Source of the DNA: Gnetum montanum
Taxonomy: Eukaryota; Streptophyta; Gnetopsida; Gnetales; Gnetaceae
Length of the DNA: 64,000 nucleotides
NCBI GenBank assembly: GCA_015680685.1
Contig: MNCI01036287.1
Location: 197,192-261,191, forward strand
Direction: 5' to 3'
Under the pieces are notes generated by a model, which was not told the origin of the DNA, ran no database searches, and saw only the letters and a list, made by a program, of their open reading frames with translations. Numbering within the stretch: the stretch's first letter is position 1; each line of letters starts with the position of its first letter. The translations under genes and the position numbers were made by a program. Positions 11,519 through 23,560 of the stretch are shown here, one piece after another.

Positions 11519-14287
11519 TCAGTAAACAAGGAAATTCTTGACCAAGATGTAGAGGTTTAATGAATTATTCTTTTGTTTTAGGGATAATTTAACTAGTTCC
11601 ATGGCTAAGAGAAAGTCTTTTTCATTTGCATGTGATTTTTTAGCTTTAGTAATCTTCATTTCCTTCATTTTGCCTAAAATTTTCACCTTATATTTCAACA
11701 TTTTCTTAGGCCTCTTGCTTACATCTTACTTATGGTTATCCTTTAGATGGCTAGTCACTATAGTCTAAGGAGTGGGATTCATGAGTATGACTAATACCAA
11801 GATAGGATTTGGTTGACCAACTTCCTTTCAAAACTTCTTTTGACTATTTCTATCATTTTAGGTTTAGGATCAAGTGGTTTTCACTATTTCAATTGTGATT
11901 TTTTATTGGTTGATGGGGACAGTGTCAAAGTATTAGCTATAGTGGGTGAACATTGGTCATTATTTATTATGGGCTTACTAGTATAGGGTTGAGGAACCCT
12001 AAAAACAAAAGGTTTATTGAGAACTATTGGTGATGATACCCTTATAATAGAAGCTATTCTTACATCTAATGAATTGAAGTTTGATCATTAAGGGGAAGCA
12101 CTTTAACCACAAATGATTCCCTAGTAGGTTTAGGCCTATTAGGGATGTTATAGGTTGCGATTTTATAAAAGTCATTGCTAGGATTAATGGGGTCTTTATA
12201 TATATGCATTGATTATTTTAAGGCCTTACTAGATTAGACACATTCAAGACTAAATCTCCACTATCAATCATCTTCGAAGGTCATCTTTCAAGGCTAAGCA
12301 AAAATTAGTATCATGGCTAGGAATTTGGTGATAGTGGCAAAACCTATCAAGACGAAAGCACTTTGACAATTGGATATCATCTTTGGTTGCTACTATTGGC
12401 TCTTTAGTGAGCTTACAAAGATGATCATGTCTTTTATTAGCATTTTCTAATAATTTCTTGTGTTAAATGTAGTTGTTTTTAAGTAACTAGTTAATAAGCT
12501 TAGAAGGTTTCATTGGTAATTTGGTGTATTTTAACCTATCCTTATGCTTGAGATTTGGTTTCAATTGGTTGGATGCATTGAAGGTACCCATTGTTAGGTT
12601 GTGATGTCTTTTACCCCTCTATTGACTTTGCACCTTTTTGTAGGATGTCCATGATTGTTTGCACTTACTTATTCTTGTCCCTATCCCTTTTCATATGTTG
12701 GGTTTTATATACCATATAGGTTGGATCATTGCTAGCTTTAACAGCTTCCTCAATGTTCTTGATTTGGGAAAAGGCTTGACTAAGAAATTGGGAGTAAAGG
12801 TAGTATATTTTTTACTTGATAAATTCATTGACTACCCCCTTAAAAATGGCTAAAATATGGATTTCAAAGATAAACTCATGAATCTCATTTAATGTTGCAT
12901 TCCATCTTTGAATGAACTTTTGTACTAGTTCAAGAGACCTCTATCTCACTTTCATGAGTTGATCTAATGTTCTTCCTAGCCTCAAATTGTATTTAAACTG
13001 ATTAACAAATTTGGTAATTAGATCATCAAGCAAGGATATGGAACCTCTCATCAACAATTGATACCAATCTAAAGTTTTTCCTAACAACAACATAGGGAAG
13101 ATCTACAATATTGTATGAATCTAAGGTTATAATAAGAGGCAATCATAATGGAAAGTGATAAGGTGTGCATTAGTATCTCCTTCACCATTATATTTGGTGA
13201 AGTGTGAGATAGGGATGCTTACTCATAATGTTATTTATGGCACACCAGGATTGATAGGATCATCTTGGCAAAAGCCCATTACTTTCATATTTTGTGTAGT
13301 GCTTGCCTTGAGTTTGCACAACTCATTAGTGAGGTTTTGGATCATCTAAAAGGCTTGATCCAAGCCTTTTAATGCTCCAGAGGACTACATGGTTGGTTGG
13401 ACTATACATGTTTGCCCAATGGATAATGGTATTAACTAAAATGATTGCATCATTATTGTTGTGGGGGGATTAAACATTGAAAGTGATGTCTACATAGGGA
13501 CTTGACAAATGTAGGGAATAATAGGAATGAAAGGGGGATGAGAAACATGCAAATTTTAAGATTATAAAAGGTTGTGACAAAGAGAAAACTACCAAAGTAG
13601 GTTGCACTAAATGAGGCTAAGATGCTACATTCATTTTTGAAATAAGAGGCATGAATGTAAAAATGGACATAAACTAGAAGGCATATTGTTAGGCTTTATT
13701 TGTAGAAGGAGCTAGAAAGATGGAATGCAATGGGTTGGTCATAGACAAGTCAAGGATTGACCATTTAGGATATTCTCTAGGTAAGTATCAATTTCATAGT
13801 ATCCTCCCAATTTATCCTGATTCTCATGATCTTCATCTAAACTTACCTCCTCACTAGCTACAACCTCATCATCAACGTCAACCAATTGGGTTGGCATGTG
13901 CGTATACAACTCCAAAATTATTATATGGTCATAAGGGGAAGTTATGTATTCCTCTTTGTTCCTATGGATGAGCTCGTACTAACACTTGAATTCTTACTCC
14001 TTACATGGGATATGCATACCATCATGGATCTTAGTGTAAATAAAATTATAGTGTTCTTTATCAATGTTGCTATTTGTAGGGCTACATCCTAGACACCTAA
14101 GGGACCATCTACATTCTACTATGGCAAAGTCTTTCAAGTCATAAATGCAAGAGAAGTCTTGGTTTTTAGCCATATTGATGATAGTTTGAGATAAAGTAGT
14201 TGATGAGAAAGGCATAAATAGCAAGGAATCAGAAGACTTTGCAAAGGAAGTACATGTTAGAGCAACATCAGTGTAAGATCCTAACAT
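11519..14287 (-). pseudogene. Gag of element C (Tat-like), degenerate
   Basis: It starts at an ATG at 14,287, with 97 open codons to 13,994. At about 12,870-13,090 the translation reads WYQLLMRGSISLLDDLITKF and then, after a gap, LVQKFIQRWNATL, which is the typical Retrotrans_gag pattern (W..L..GSI, F...F, then a helix with R-W/F). A Lys-rich end lies at 11,519-11,701. In-frame stops are frequent. This element is distinct from the Athila-like family in the window. Confidence 0.65.
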
Positions 14288-14295
14288 ATAGCATT

Positions 14296-14480
14296 AATGC
14301 AAGAAAAAATAATTACAATGTAAATGTAAAATGGACTTTAGAATAAATGTAAAAACAAAGAAAAAACTTCAATGTAACATGTAAAAATAAGCTTCAAGGA
14401 AATATGAACCAGCTTCAATGTAAATTTGGGAAAAAGACTTCAACATAAATCCAAAGAAATAGGCTTCAGAATATTAGGTG
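14296..14480 (-). repeat. Short degenerate repeats in the presumed 5' leader of element C
   Basis: The plus strand shows recurring GCTTCAATGTAA-like words about every 30-40 bp (for example near 14,367, 14,409 and 14,437). They lie directly upstream of the C gag start, where a retrotransposon leader is expected. No PBS could be recognised. Confidence 0.4.
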
Positions 14481-15440
14481 TAGCGTATTTTTTATAGCAC
14501 TGGGATTTTGAATAAAAATGGGAACAAAGGCTAAGATCTTAACGAGCTTAAGCACATTGTAATACAAGATTTACACTATGTAAGTGGCATTTTCAACAAA
14601 CATGGATATCTCATGATGGAAATATAGGAATAGTGAATATGCTAGTCTCTAAAACACCAAAAAAAATATTACATGTTCATGCATTTTTACTATTCATTCA
14701 TGTTGGTAACAAAAATGCAGCATATTCTATATCATTTACACTAGTAGCCTACAACATATCCATAACATAATCCCATTTTATGGTAGCTAGCATAATTCAT
14801 AGCATATTCCAAGTTTCGTGCTATGAGTTGCACATTACATCATGAATGTTTTGGAATTTCAATGAAATAACGTTACAAGACATTTTTCTAATGGGAAAAT
14901 CAAGGTATTTCTTTCACTCTTGAATCCAATTAGAATTACATTTGAGAATTACATGGAAGGAGATCAAATTTCCCTCTTGGTTTTAACTTGATCACCAAGC
15001 CAAGCTTCACTATTTACAGTTGAATTTTCTTTAAGGTGTTTCATCATGAGTCACGATGATGATCTTCTAAAAAGACTAGAATTTTGGATATCACAAGTCA
15101 TGGTGGTAAATCATTAATTCATATTAAGTCATGGTAAATTAGCCATATTCTAAATGTGATAACCATTAGACAACTATAAGTTAGGGTTGCAATTTTATAT
15201 CAACCATAAGATTACCATGAGTCATGACTCTCACCATCATTTGATCATGAGTCATTGTTGAGTCATGGTGCTTCATCAAAAATCATTCATGATTCATGGC
15301 TTGTGTAAATGAGAAAACTAAAGTCCCACCATTCATGGTGAACTTGTGGTTTGTAAAACTTGCAATACTATGACTAGACCCCAAGTCATGATAAAACTAA
15401 ATTCAATTAAAATCGTGAAATTTTTGGGATAAAATTTTTT
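14481..15440. other. No gene seen; cluster of AGTCATG words
   Basis: No credible frame. From about 15,040 the word AGTCATG or its palindromic relative ATGAGTCAT recurs many times. This stretch probably contains the LTR or leader of element C and the unresolved junction with element E. Confidence 0.4.
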
Positions 15441-16012
15441 GATTCTTCATATGTTTTCCATTTCTTAATATTTTTCTTTTCTTTATATTTTTCTTTTCTT
15501 TATATTTTTCTCTTTATGTTTCATGAATGTATTTTATGTTTTTATTAATAAAATTGCCAAGTCATGATGCAAAATTCAATGTTATGTGTTGCGTTTTTTG
15601 TGCTATGTTATCAAGATGATTCAGTAAGTAATTGTATAAAGAAGTGAGACCACCTCATCCATCCCTCCAATTCTTTGAATAAAAGGTCCTTTTTATGGAA
15701 ACAATTTGGTTCATCTTTTATGAAACTAAAATTAATCAATCATCATTGTACCTTGAAGAAAGAGGGAATGATCAAGGGGAATTGTTGGATTTTCTTCTTG
15801 ACTTCCTTCATGTGGTTTATAACTCCTCTTGGAATGTGTCATCACTCCCCCATCAAACAATAAAAAGGAAGCTCTATCTTTTCATGGTGTTGTTCCCATC
15901 CAAAGGAAAAAAACAAAAAAAAAACACAAAAAAAAATAAAAAATAGAAGAGGGAAAAGACAAAAGAATAATAAACAATGATGGGAATTCAAATCACATCC
16001 CTTAGACACAAT

Positions 16013-16066
16013 AATGGGCTACAATCATTGGATATGGGGCTGCAAAGACATGTTACCCATGCCTGA
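16013..16066 (+). pseudogene. Conserved short C-terminal tail ending in H-A-stop, element E
   Basis: The codons read NGLQSLDMGLQRHVTHA then TGA. Element H (60,130-60,345, minus) ends NRLQALVMGLERHVTHA then TAA, and element N has a related tail at 35,190-35,244. This looks like the C-terminus of an otherwise eroded reading frame located after pol. Its function is unknown. Confidence 0.5.
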
Positions 16067-17465
16067 AGGCATCCCTCTAACCAATGCCCTTCCTTCCTTC
16101 TATCGTTTCTTCTCTTTTTGGAATGATGATTGTTCTTTGAGGTGGTGGTGGACTCATGGTGGTTGGTAGGATGGAACACATCAATGTGAGGTCATTGTTC
16201 ATGGTATGGACTTGGTCTGAACTTGGAAAAATAGGTATGTTGATCATTTTAATCACACTTGTCACAAGAACCTATCGTCAACATGGTTAAGTACCTTACA
16301 TCCTAATCTCTATAATTTGTTCTCATTCCATTATTCACCTCACTATTGCATGTGATTATGACCCTTTTTGTTTTGTGTAGTATAGTGCAACATCCTAACC
16401 ATAGTAGTTGTGTGTTGTTTGGAACAAAGGCATTATCTACATTTAACTTCCCAGGTGCCCATGGACATCTATAGAAGTGGTTATGCAAGGGCATTATGGC
16501 AAGAGCCTACTTTCAGAAGTACCCACTTGCATAACTTTTGTTGATCATGGCTTTGAACTAACCTTCACATTTTCTTGAACATCAATGACAATTTCTCTGA
16601 ATTTATGCATGATTTTGGGACTAATTCTCATCTATTTCATTAATTTTTCCTACTTTTCTATTTCCATATCCATTAATATTTATTTTCCATTTTCTGAATT
16701 AAACCTTTGGTTTAAATTATTCAAAAACCAATGTGCTTCTAGAGTTATGCTTATTAGTCATGGGGGCTAGGGATGCCTACTTTAAAATTTTTCAACATCC
16801 TATTTTTGAACATCATGGTAACTAATAGTAATTGATCAAAATAATGTGAATAGCTTAATGATTTTAGTTACCTCATATCCTTGGGCATAGTATGTTGTAA
16901 TCACCTTCTGCTTAAAAGAAAACTAAGGGATTCAAGAAGGGCTAATTATTAAGGAAGATTTACCACAACTAATGTTGATCCTTTGGTGACTATAGGTGAT
17001 GCTAAAAGAAACACCTAATTAAGAAGGTCTTTTGCCAGGCATCAAAACAAAGCCAAGACAGGGACAATAGAGGATATGACCATGGACACATCATAGCACA
17101 TACAGGATAGCAGCTTAAGCTTTGCATGTTTATTAGATCCATGTGGTGATGAGAAGAAATTTCAATCCACCCTTTAAGAATGTTCTACATAACCAAAGAA
17201 GCATCAACATAATAATCAAGGTTAAAAGTCTACCACTGCTAGCAACAACAAGGAGAATCATCTTCAATGAATTCTTGAAGACCTCTACAAATTTTGTAAT
17301 CTTCAATGTCTGTCTGTTCTTTATGTCACTCTATCATTTTGTATGCATCCACTAGAATAAAATTTTGTAATGTGACACTCAAAGCCAATCAATAATCCCA
17401 TACATTCCCAATATTTTGTAAGGAAATTGTTCCTCATTTTTTAAACTCAATGATGAGTTTTTATT

Positions 17466-17479
17466 CAATCATGGGGGTA
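17466..17479 (+). promoter_or_regulatory. Polypurine tract of element E
   Basis: CAATCATGGGGGTA directly precedes the LTR, as in N (39,405-39,418). The family signature AGTTTTTATTCAATC lies upstream of it. This tract primes plus-strand DNA synthesis in the family. Confidence 0.7.
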
Positions 17480-18268
17480 TGATGAGTCATGATTTGCCTA
17501 GCTCTGATATCAGGGGGTATGAACTAGCCTATAAATTTAGTGCTTGGGTGCATAGTTTGAATAGTTGCATTAGTTTTTCATAGTTTTGTCAATAGAGTAG
17601 TTGAACTCTTGCAGTTTTATTCTGTAATCTTAGAGAATAGTTAGTGAGTGTCCATAGGGTGGATCTGAGTCAGTTGTACGAAGCCTTATTCAACTAGCAA
17701 TGTACGTAGACATATTCCATGAATGGCAATAAGATCGAGATTGATTCTTATTCATTGTAGCACTTTGACTTAGATTAGATTTACTTTCCATGCAATTTAC
17801 TTTTCATGTACTTAGTTAATATTTACATTTTCACGCATGTTAATTAATTGGGCACATAAGTATGATCACTTCAAGCATACATATGACTCCTAGTAATCCT
17901 AAAAACACTTAACGTTTGATAACCCAGTAGCGTTATATGTGTTCAAGATGTGCATGGGAAGTGGGATTAGATAGTTATGTTAGGATATTACTTAGCAATT
18001 GGATTATTTTAATTGATTATAAATTGAGTTTCAACCTATTGTTAATTGTAGAATAATAAAATATAAAATAATAAAAATCATATGCCTCACTCTAGACTAA
18101 ATCATACATGACAAAGCTACCACTAGTCCAAGTGGGAAGACAACAAACTATGATCAAGGCATAGTGATCTAGATGCCACAACTAGTCCCATCCATGGAAT
18201 TCAACCGAATCATGTGTGAATGCTTTTCATTCATATGGCTAGGCGTAGGGGTACCTCATTGCTCATCA
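17480..18268 (+). repeat. 3' LTR of element E
   Basis: A 789 bp repeat from TGATGAGTCATG to TTGCTCATCA. It contains a TATA-like TATAAAT at 17,530, and its right end reads gtaggggtacctcattgctc, matching the LTR ends of N. The body is collinear with the other LTRs but more diverged, with a single GATATC. The base run after it, CCATC at 18,269-18,273, is the only candidate for one half of a target duplication. Confidence 0.8.
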
Positions 18269-18905
18269 CCATCCTCAAATGCTACACATGGTCCTATTCT
18301 TTGAAACTATGCACAAGAATATCATCAAAGAAAATAATACAACATTTACCAATGAGATCCCTTAGAACTTCATTCATGAGTCTCATAAATATGGTTGGAG
18401 CATTGGTTAGCCCAAAAGGCATGAATAATAACTCATACAAGTCATTAGGTATTTTTAAGACACTTTTCCCTCCATATTCTAGTGTAATCCTTATTTGATG
18501 ATAACCACTCATTAAATAAATCTTAGAATAAATTTAGCATTAGCAAGTACATCAAGAATGTCATCCATCCTAGGAATAAAAATTCTATACTTGATAGTAA
18601 TCACATTAATAGCCTTATAATCTATGCACATTCCTAATTCATTAGTATTTTTCTTTAGAACTAATACAGCTAGAATAGCACAAGGAGAGATGGATTTCTC
18701 AATAAAACCATTAGAGACTAATTCACTAACTTACTTATGTAATTTCTCTCTCTGATTTGGAGTTATGAAGTAGGCTCTTTCATTTAGAATTATAGCTCCA
18801 TGTATAAAGTCTATTTGATGAATGAATCTCATTGGAGGAAGCCCTTCCAGTTTTCCCTTCAAAACATTAGCAAATTCCAATGCTAAGGGTTACACTGCTA
18901 TGGAA
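18269..18905 (-). pseudogene. Reverse transcriptase of element D (chromovirus-like), interrupted
   Basis: The minus-strand translation shows SPCAILAVL..KK, MCIDYKAIN.ITIKYR, PRMDDILDVL, SGYHQIRI, MPFGLTNAPTIFMRLMN and the catalytic box FFDDILVHS. These are the standard RT blocks of chromovirus-type Gypsy elements. Both catalytic aspartates of the box are present. The frame is broken by several stops and ends abruptly at HLRMV, exactly where the element E LTR begins, so the rest of RT, RNase H and integrase is absent. Confidence 0.85.
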
Positions 18906-19180
18906 ATTTCATGTGGATGCTCCTCTTCAATTATTGAAATTGTTGACATGATTAAAAAACCATGTTTAGCCTCTTCATGTACTTGTAAATATTCTTTCTC
19001 ACTAAGTAAGATCAAAGTAGCATTTGTAGGAACATTTTCCTTGTATTGTTTCCAAGTCATAGGGATGAGTTCATGTATCTTATCTTCTTTTGATACAAAT
19101 CAAAAATTTCTTGCATCACTTAAATAATCCTTATTGTTAAAGTTCCAAGGTCTTCCCAAAATGAAATCAGCACAATCAAT

Positions 19181-19510
19181 TCAAAGAATGTCATAATGTA
19201 CCTTATCTTTAAAAGAACCAATTTTGAAAGATAAAATATGCTTTTCCTTCATTTCTTGGAAATGATCCTTTGAAAGGCAATGGACTCTATAGGGCCTAGG
19301 ATGTATAAAGGCCTTCAAGCCAAGATTACAAAAAACCTTTGAAGAAATTACATGTTCTTGAGCACCATCATCAATCAAAATGTGTATCCATTTACCACTA
19401 TCTAGAAACCTATCTTCAATCCTAAAGAGCATCTTCCTCCCAAGATCTTCATTGACATTCACATTTCCTAGAAAAGTGTAAGAATAAATTTTAGTGAAAT
19501 CTTCAATCAT
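19181..19510 (-). pseudogene. Aspartic protease of element D
   Basis: A 109-codon open stretch with WIHILIDDGAQEHVISSKVF, the chromovirus protease pattern (hydrophobic-I-D-S-G-A-x-x-x-F-I-S) with D-D-G in place of D-S-G. It lies between the zinc knuckle of Gag and RT as expected. The serine-to-aspartate change next to the catalytic aspartate suggests the copy is dead. Confidence 0.75.
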
Positions 19511-19593
19511 AGGTACATCAGAATTACCTTCATTGAAGGATTCTCCATTTTTTAAGGTTTTAAGTTTCTTATCTTTGAAGCCTTTTGGCTTTT

Positions 19594-20702
19594 TACACTC
19601 CCATTTCTTATGTTGCTTTTTATCATAATTGAAGCATTAAACTTTGGAGGCATAGTCATTCCCTTAACACTTTCCACTCTTGGAATCTTAGCCCTCCTTG
19701 GACTTTTCTTGCTTCTCTTTTGTGTCTTCTTTAGCATTTTCCTTCTCCTTGACTTCTTTCTTACCTTTAGAAGCTTTGGAGTCCTTTCCCTGAGAAGATT
19801 TGGGACCTCTATTATAGCATTGAGGTTTCTTAGTCTTAAGAACTAATTCAAAAGCCTCATCTAATGTTTGGGGCTCATAGAATATTATCTCTTATTGATA
19901 CTTCCTTTTGAATCATCCTTAAAAGTTGGATGATCTTTCATAATCATCCCACTAAATTTTTGCAAGATGAAAATCCTTACAAAAATCCATGTAGTAGTCC
20001 TTCATTTTTGAATGGCCTCTTATCTATGATGAGTCTTCTCAAATTTTTACTTAAGCATGAACTATATTAAAGACCAATCCTTCATAGGAGTGTCATTATT
20101 CACCTTGTAAGAATGGCTTTCCTTCTCCCACCATACAAGCTCCATGCCTTCCAATTTCATTTCAACTTATGACACCTTTTAATGATTTTCCACATCTTTG
20201 AATTATAAGTACTTGTTAATCATTTTTAACTAAAATAGAAAAGATCCAATTCCTTCCATGCAATTAAAGGATTTGACTTCAACATAAGGCATCCTTGAAA
20301 CATGTCTAAAAGCATTTTTAAGAGTGACTTTAATTCCTTCACCTTGCTTCCCTTGAGGCTTAGAAGAGAGTTCTTTCTTTTCTTTCTTTTGAAAGTTTAA
20401 TCTTTAAGACTTATTCTCAACATTAGGAGCATGAAGAAAGATATCATATTGATCTTCATCTTCTCCAAGGTCTTCATTTTTAAAAGGAAGATCATCTTCA
20501 AGGGATGGCATTGAGGAATGTCTTGAAGAAGGTCTTGGTAAATAGGTTTATGAATTGTAACCTTGTTTGGATCTATTGGTGAGGTATCATGTCATTTTTT
20601 TCCTTCAAGCATTTAAAGTTTCTCAACAATAATCTTGAGAGAATTTTTCATGTCATCCATGTCTCTTGACAAATGTTGAATTTTTTTCTTCTTTGGAGGC
20701 AT
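19594..20702 (-). pseudogene. Gag of element D with damaged zinc knuckle
   Basis: The start is an ATG at 20,702 followed by MPPKKKKIQHLSRDMDDM, a basic then helical N-terminus typical of chromovirus Gag. The C-terminal end holds CFNYDKKQHKKWEC (19,594-19,635), a CX2CX4HX4C zinc knuckle whose second cysteine is tyrosine (one transition). A Lys/Ser/Pro-rich linker leads into the protease. In-frame stops occur throughout the centre. Gag packages the element RNA. Confidence 0.7.
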
Positions 20703-21030
20703 GATGAAAATTGATCTAAAAGGAAATTTTCATAAAATCCTACAAGGAAAGGTGAAATTTCAAGATTTCTCAAAGAATAAAACCAAGAATACTCAAATCT
20801 CAAGAGAAATGAGTGTAAGATCTTCAAACTCTATCTAGTACAAGCCAATGGAATTATCTTCAAATTCTCAAAAGACATAACAAACTTAGAGATGAAAGGA
20901 AAATTTTCAAACACTAAGATGAGTGGAACAAGTAGCAATAGAGAATTCACCCAAGTTGAAGAATTTGAAGTGATTCTTTATAATTGAGATGAGAATTATT
21001 CACTTGAATGCAATTGTCTTCAATTCCAAG

Positions 21031-21044
21031 CTGCCCTAATACCA
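21031..21044 (-). promoter_or_regulatory. Primer-binding site of element D (initiator tRNA-Met type)
   Basis: The minus strand reads TGGTATTAGGGCAG, close to TGGTATCAGAGC, the usual complement of the plant initiator tRNA-Met 3' end. It lies three bases inside the LTR end and upstream of the D gag. Confidence 0.7.
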
Positions 21045-21047
21045 ATC

Positions 21048-22442
21048 TGACTAGGATCTCCCTTGGATTCCACAACCCAAGCTCTTTCAATATCACAAAA
21101 TAGAAAATTTAAATAAGAAAGAAAATGAAAGCTTTATTCTTCCTCAAATGGAGAATTTACAGTTGAAAGGAAGCACACATTTCCAAGGACACATAAACGA
21201 TTGATTCAAATCCTTACTCACACTCAATCAAATAAATCACACTATTATAAGGAAGAAGATCAAGGCACTTAGCCAAGACTCTATCTCTCCACTTTCTTCT
21301 GTCAACTCACCTCTTCTCTTCCTAAACTCTCTTAGACAAAATATAGGCTTGAATATTTATTTATACTTTAACCCTCTCCCCATGTCTCTTCATTTTCCCT
21401 CTTTAAATCCAAAATTTAAATTTTCAAAAATCTATAGGAAATTATCTCATGTCTATATGAGACATATTGAAGGTGAATGAAAAGGCTTTCTTGAAAGTTT
21501 TTATTTACAGAGGAGATGTCTTGACTTGATAGGAGACATCTTGGCTTTCTATGAGATGTCTTGCATGGAACATCTTGCCTTCTACTGAGACATCTTAACC
21601 TCATCTAAGATTTCTAAAAATAGTTGAGATGTTTAGAAGATGTTTGAGATATCTAGAGTCTAGAAAAGATGCCTAGAATAAGGATAGGGTATCTCATCTA
21701 CTAAAGCTCTAAAGAATTAAGTTGTATTTGAGATCTTGGATCTCTAAACACATCTAGTAGTAGAAACCTCATACAACTTATCAACTCCATTAGTATATGT
21801 TCTATGTGCCTTCTTGGGAGTCCATCACACTAATGCAAGCATATCATCCAATGATAAGCACATAACTCATTGGTCATAACTTTGTATGCCATGTGGGAGT
21901 TCATCTCCACTAACACAACTATAGAGGCCAATGGTAGGCATCATCATAATTATACAAGGTCCATTGGTCATAACTCTATATGCCATGTGGGAGCCTATCC
22001 CCATCGATGTAACCATAGAAGCTAATGATAGGCACATTATATAATGAAATTCTTATTACTATAAGAGGTACCTAACAACACAAGAGTGTGCATCAAATCT
22101 ATAGAGTGCAAAATAATTAACTTCAATCAAAATCATATTTATAGAGTGTGCATCAAACTAACAATTACATTTACAATAACTAACTATATTTGCTAATCTA
22201 TAGAGTATTCACAAAGGAAAGATATACTAATTAATCAAATCAAACTAATTTTTAAAATCCTCTTCCACAAAAGAGGAAGGGTTTGCATATAAAAGCCCAT
22301 GGCCTATGCTGCCTACATATCCTTGTAGAGTTTACAAGGAATTAGGATTATGTAGTTCTTAAATTATAAGATCAATCATCACACACATACATACAACAAG
22401 AAATAATCTAGATTATTTGTGAATAATTTATTATTCCTAACA
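21048..22442 (-). repeat. 5' LTR of element D
   Basis: On the minus strand it runs from TGTTAGGAATAATAAATT to GGGAGATCCTAGTCA, about 1395 bp with TG..CA ends. Inside are three tandem subrepeats (about 21,786-22,035, period 82-94 bp) and many words of the type GAGATGTCTT or AAGACATCTC (21,510-21,700). The flank at 22,443-22,447 is ATCTT; the partner LTR is lost, so no duplication can be tested. Confidence 0.7.
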
Positions 22443-23560
22443 ATCTTCATTTTGCATGATATAGAACCTTTATATTGATTATTCTAATGGTCTTCTTCTC
22501 TTATCTACATAGCCTTTATATTGATCTGGGGCTTCCATCAACCTTTTCCTAATTACATTTATCTTATTCTCCATTTCTTAGATCATTTCTAATCCTATAA
22601 TCATTATGTCTTCAAGTTTAGTCTAAAAAGTAGGAGACTTATACTTTCTTTTATATAAATCTTTGAATGGATCCATCCAATGGAGCTATGATAACTATTA
22701 TTATAAGCAAATTTCACTAATAGTATATAACTTTCCCAACTTTATGGATCATCTAAAACACATGCTCTGAGAATATTTTCAGGTACTTGATTTACTCTCT
22801 CATCTTGACCATTAGTTTGAGGATGAAAGGTAGTTCTCATATTGAGCTTTGTTCCTAGTGTTGCTTGCAATTCTTGCCAGAATTTGGAAGTAATTTGAGA
22901 ATCTCTATCTGATATGATAATCTTGGTAATTTCATGCAATCTAATAATTTTCTCCAAATAGATTCTACTAATATTCTCAAAATAATAAGTCGACTTAACT
23001 AGAAAAGAATGAGCTGACTTAGTTCCTTTGTCCACAACAATCATAATGGAATCATTGCCATTTTGAGCTTTATGAAGTCCCAAAATAAAGTCCATGTTAA
23101 TCACATTCTATTTGTATTCTAGAATATCATGAGGATAGAGAAGACTTGCTAGGTCCTTGTGCTTTTCTTTTAATGGGTGGCAAGTTAAGCATCTCACCAA
23201 ATATGCTACTATATCTCTACCATCAAAGACTACTTTTCATTTCTTGATGCATCATGTCTTCACCAAGATGTCTAGCAATAGGAGAATTATGGAATTCATA
23301 CATTAGCTTTTTCCTTAAATCATCAACTTTAGGAACAAAGTACCTATCCTTAAATTAAATGGTGCCTTCTTTTATGGAATAATAACTTGCATTTTTAGAT
23401 TATATTATTTGTTCTTTCAATTCTTGACAATTCTTATCCTTTTCTTGAGTCTCTTGAATAATCCTCTTGAGTTTATTTTCAATTTCTATAATTTCCTTGA
23501 GATACCCTCTTCTACTAAGAGCATTTTCCACCTTATTCCCTAATGAGAACACCACCTAGC
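22443..23560 (-). pseudogene. Fragment D': RNase H end and integrase of a chromovirus-like element
   Basis: Reading right to left, the relic begins with NKVENALSRRGYL (end of RNase H), then an eroded HHCC zinc-binding region (23,170-23,290, ARHLGEDMM). The integrase core at 22,742-23,104 includes MDFILGLHKAQ, IIISDRDSQITSKFW and FHPQTNGQDERVNQ. The DDE triad is recognisable as D in VVDKGTK, D in SDRDSQ and E in the QDERVNQ segment. AYNNSYHSSIG and KRRRPLE follow. The reading stops where the element D LTR starts, so D inserted into this integrase. Confidence 0.85.

Larger units (their letters stand above)
15441..18268 (+). mobile_element. Element E: right-hand part of an Athila-like element with 3' LTR
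   Basis: The interior from about 15,760 to 17,479 is collinear with the 3' noncoding region of element N (about 35,040 to 36,000, then 39,340-39,418): the conserved C-terminal tail at 16,013-16,066, the segment around 16,200 and the polypurine tract. No gag, pol or 5' LTR is present, and the left limit is uncertain. It cuts the RT of element D at 18,268/18,269, so it inserted into D. Confidence 0.7.

Noticed and set aside
17500-17515. GCTCTGATATCA, which resembles a reversed tRNA-Met primer-binding site
   Set aside because: It lies inside the E 3' LTR with no LTR boundary beside it and no gag on that side.
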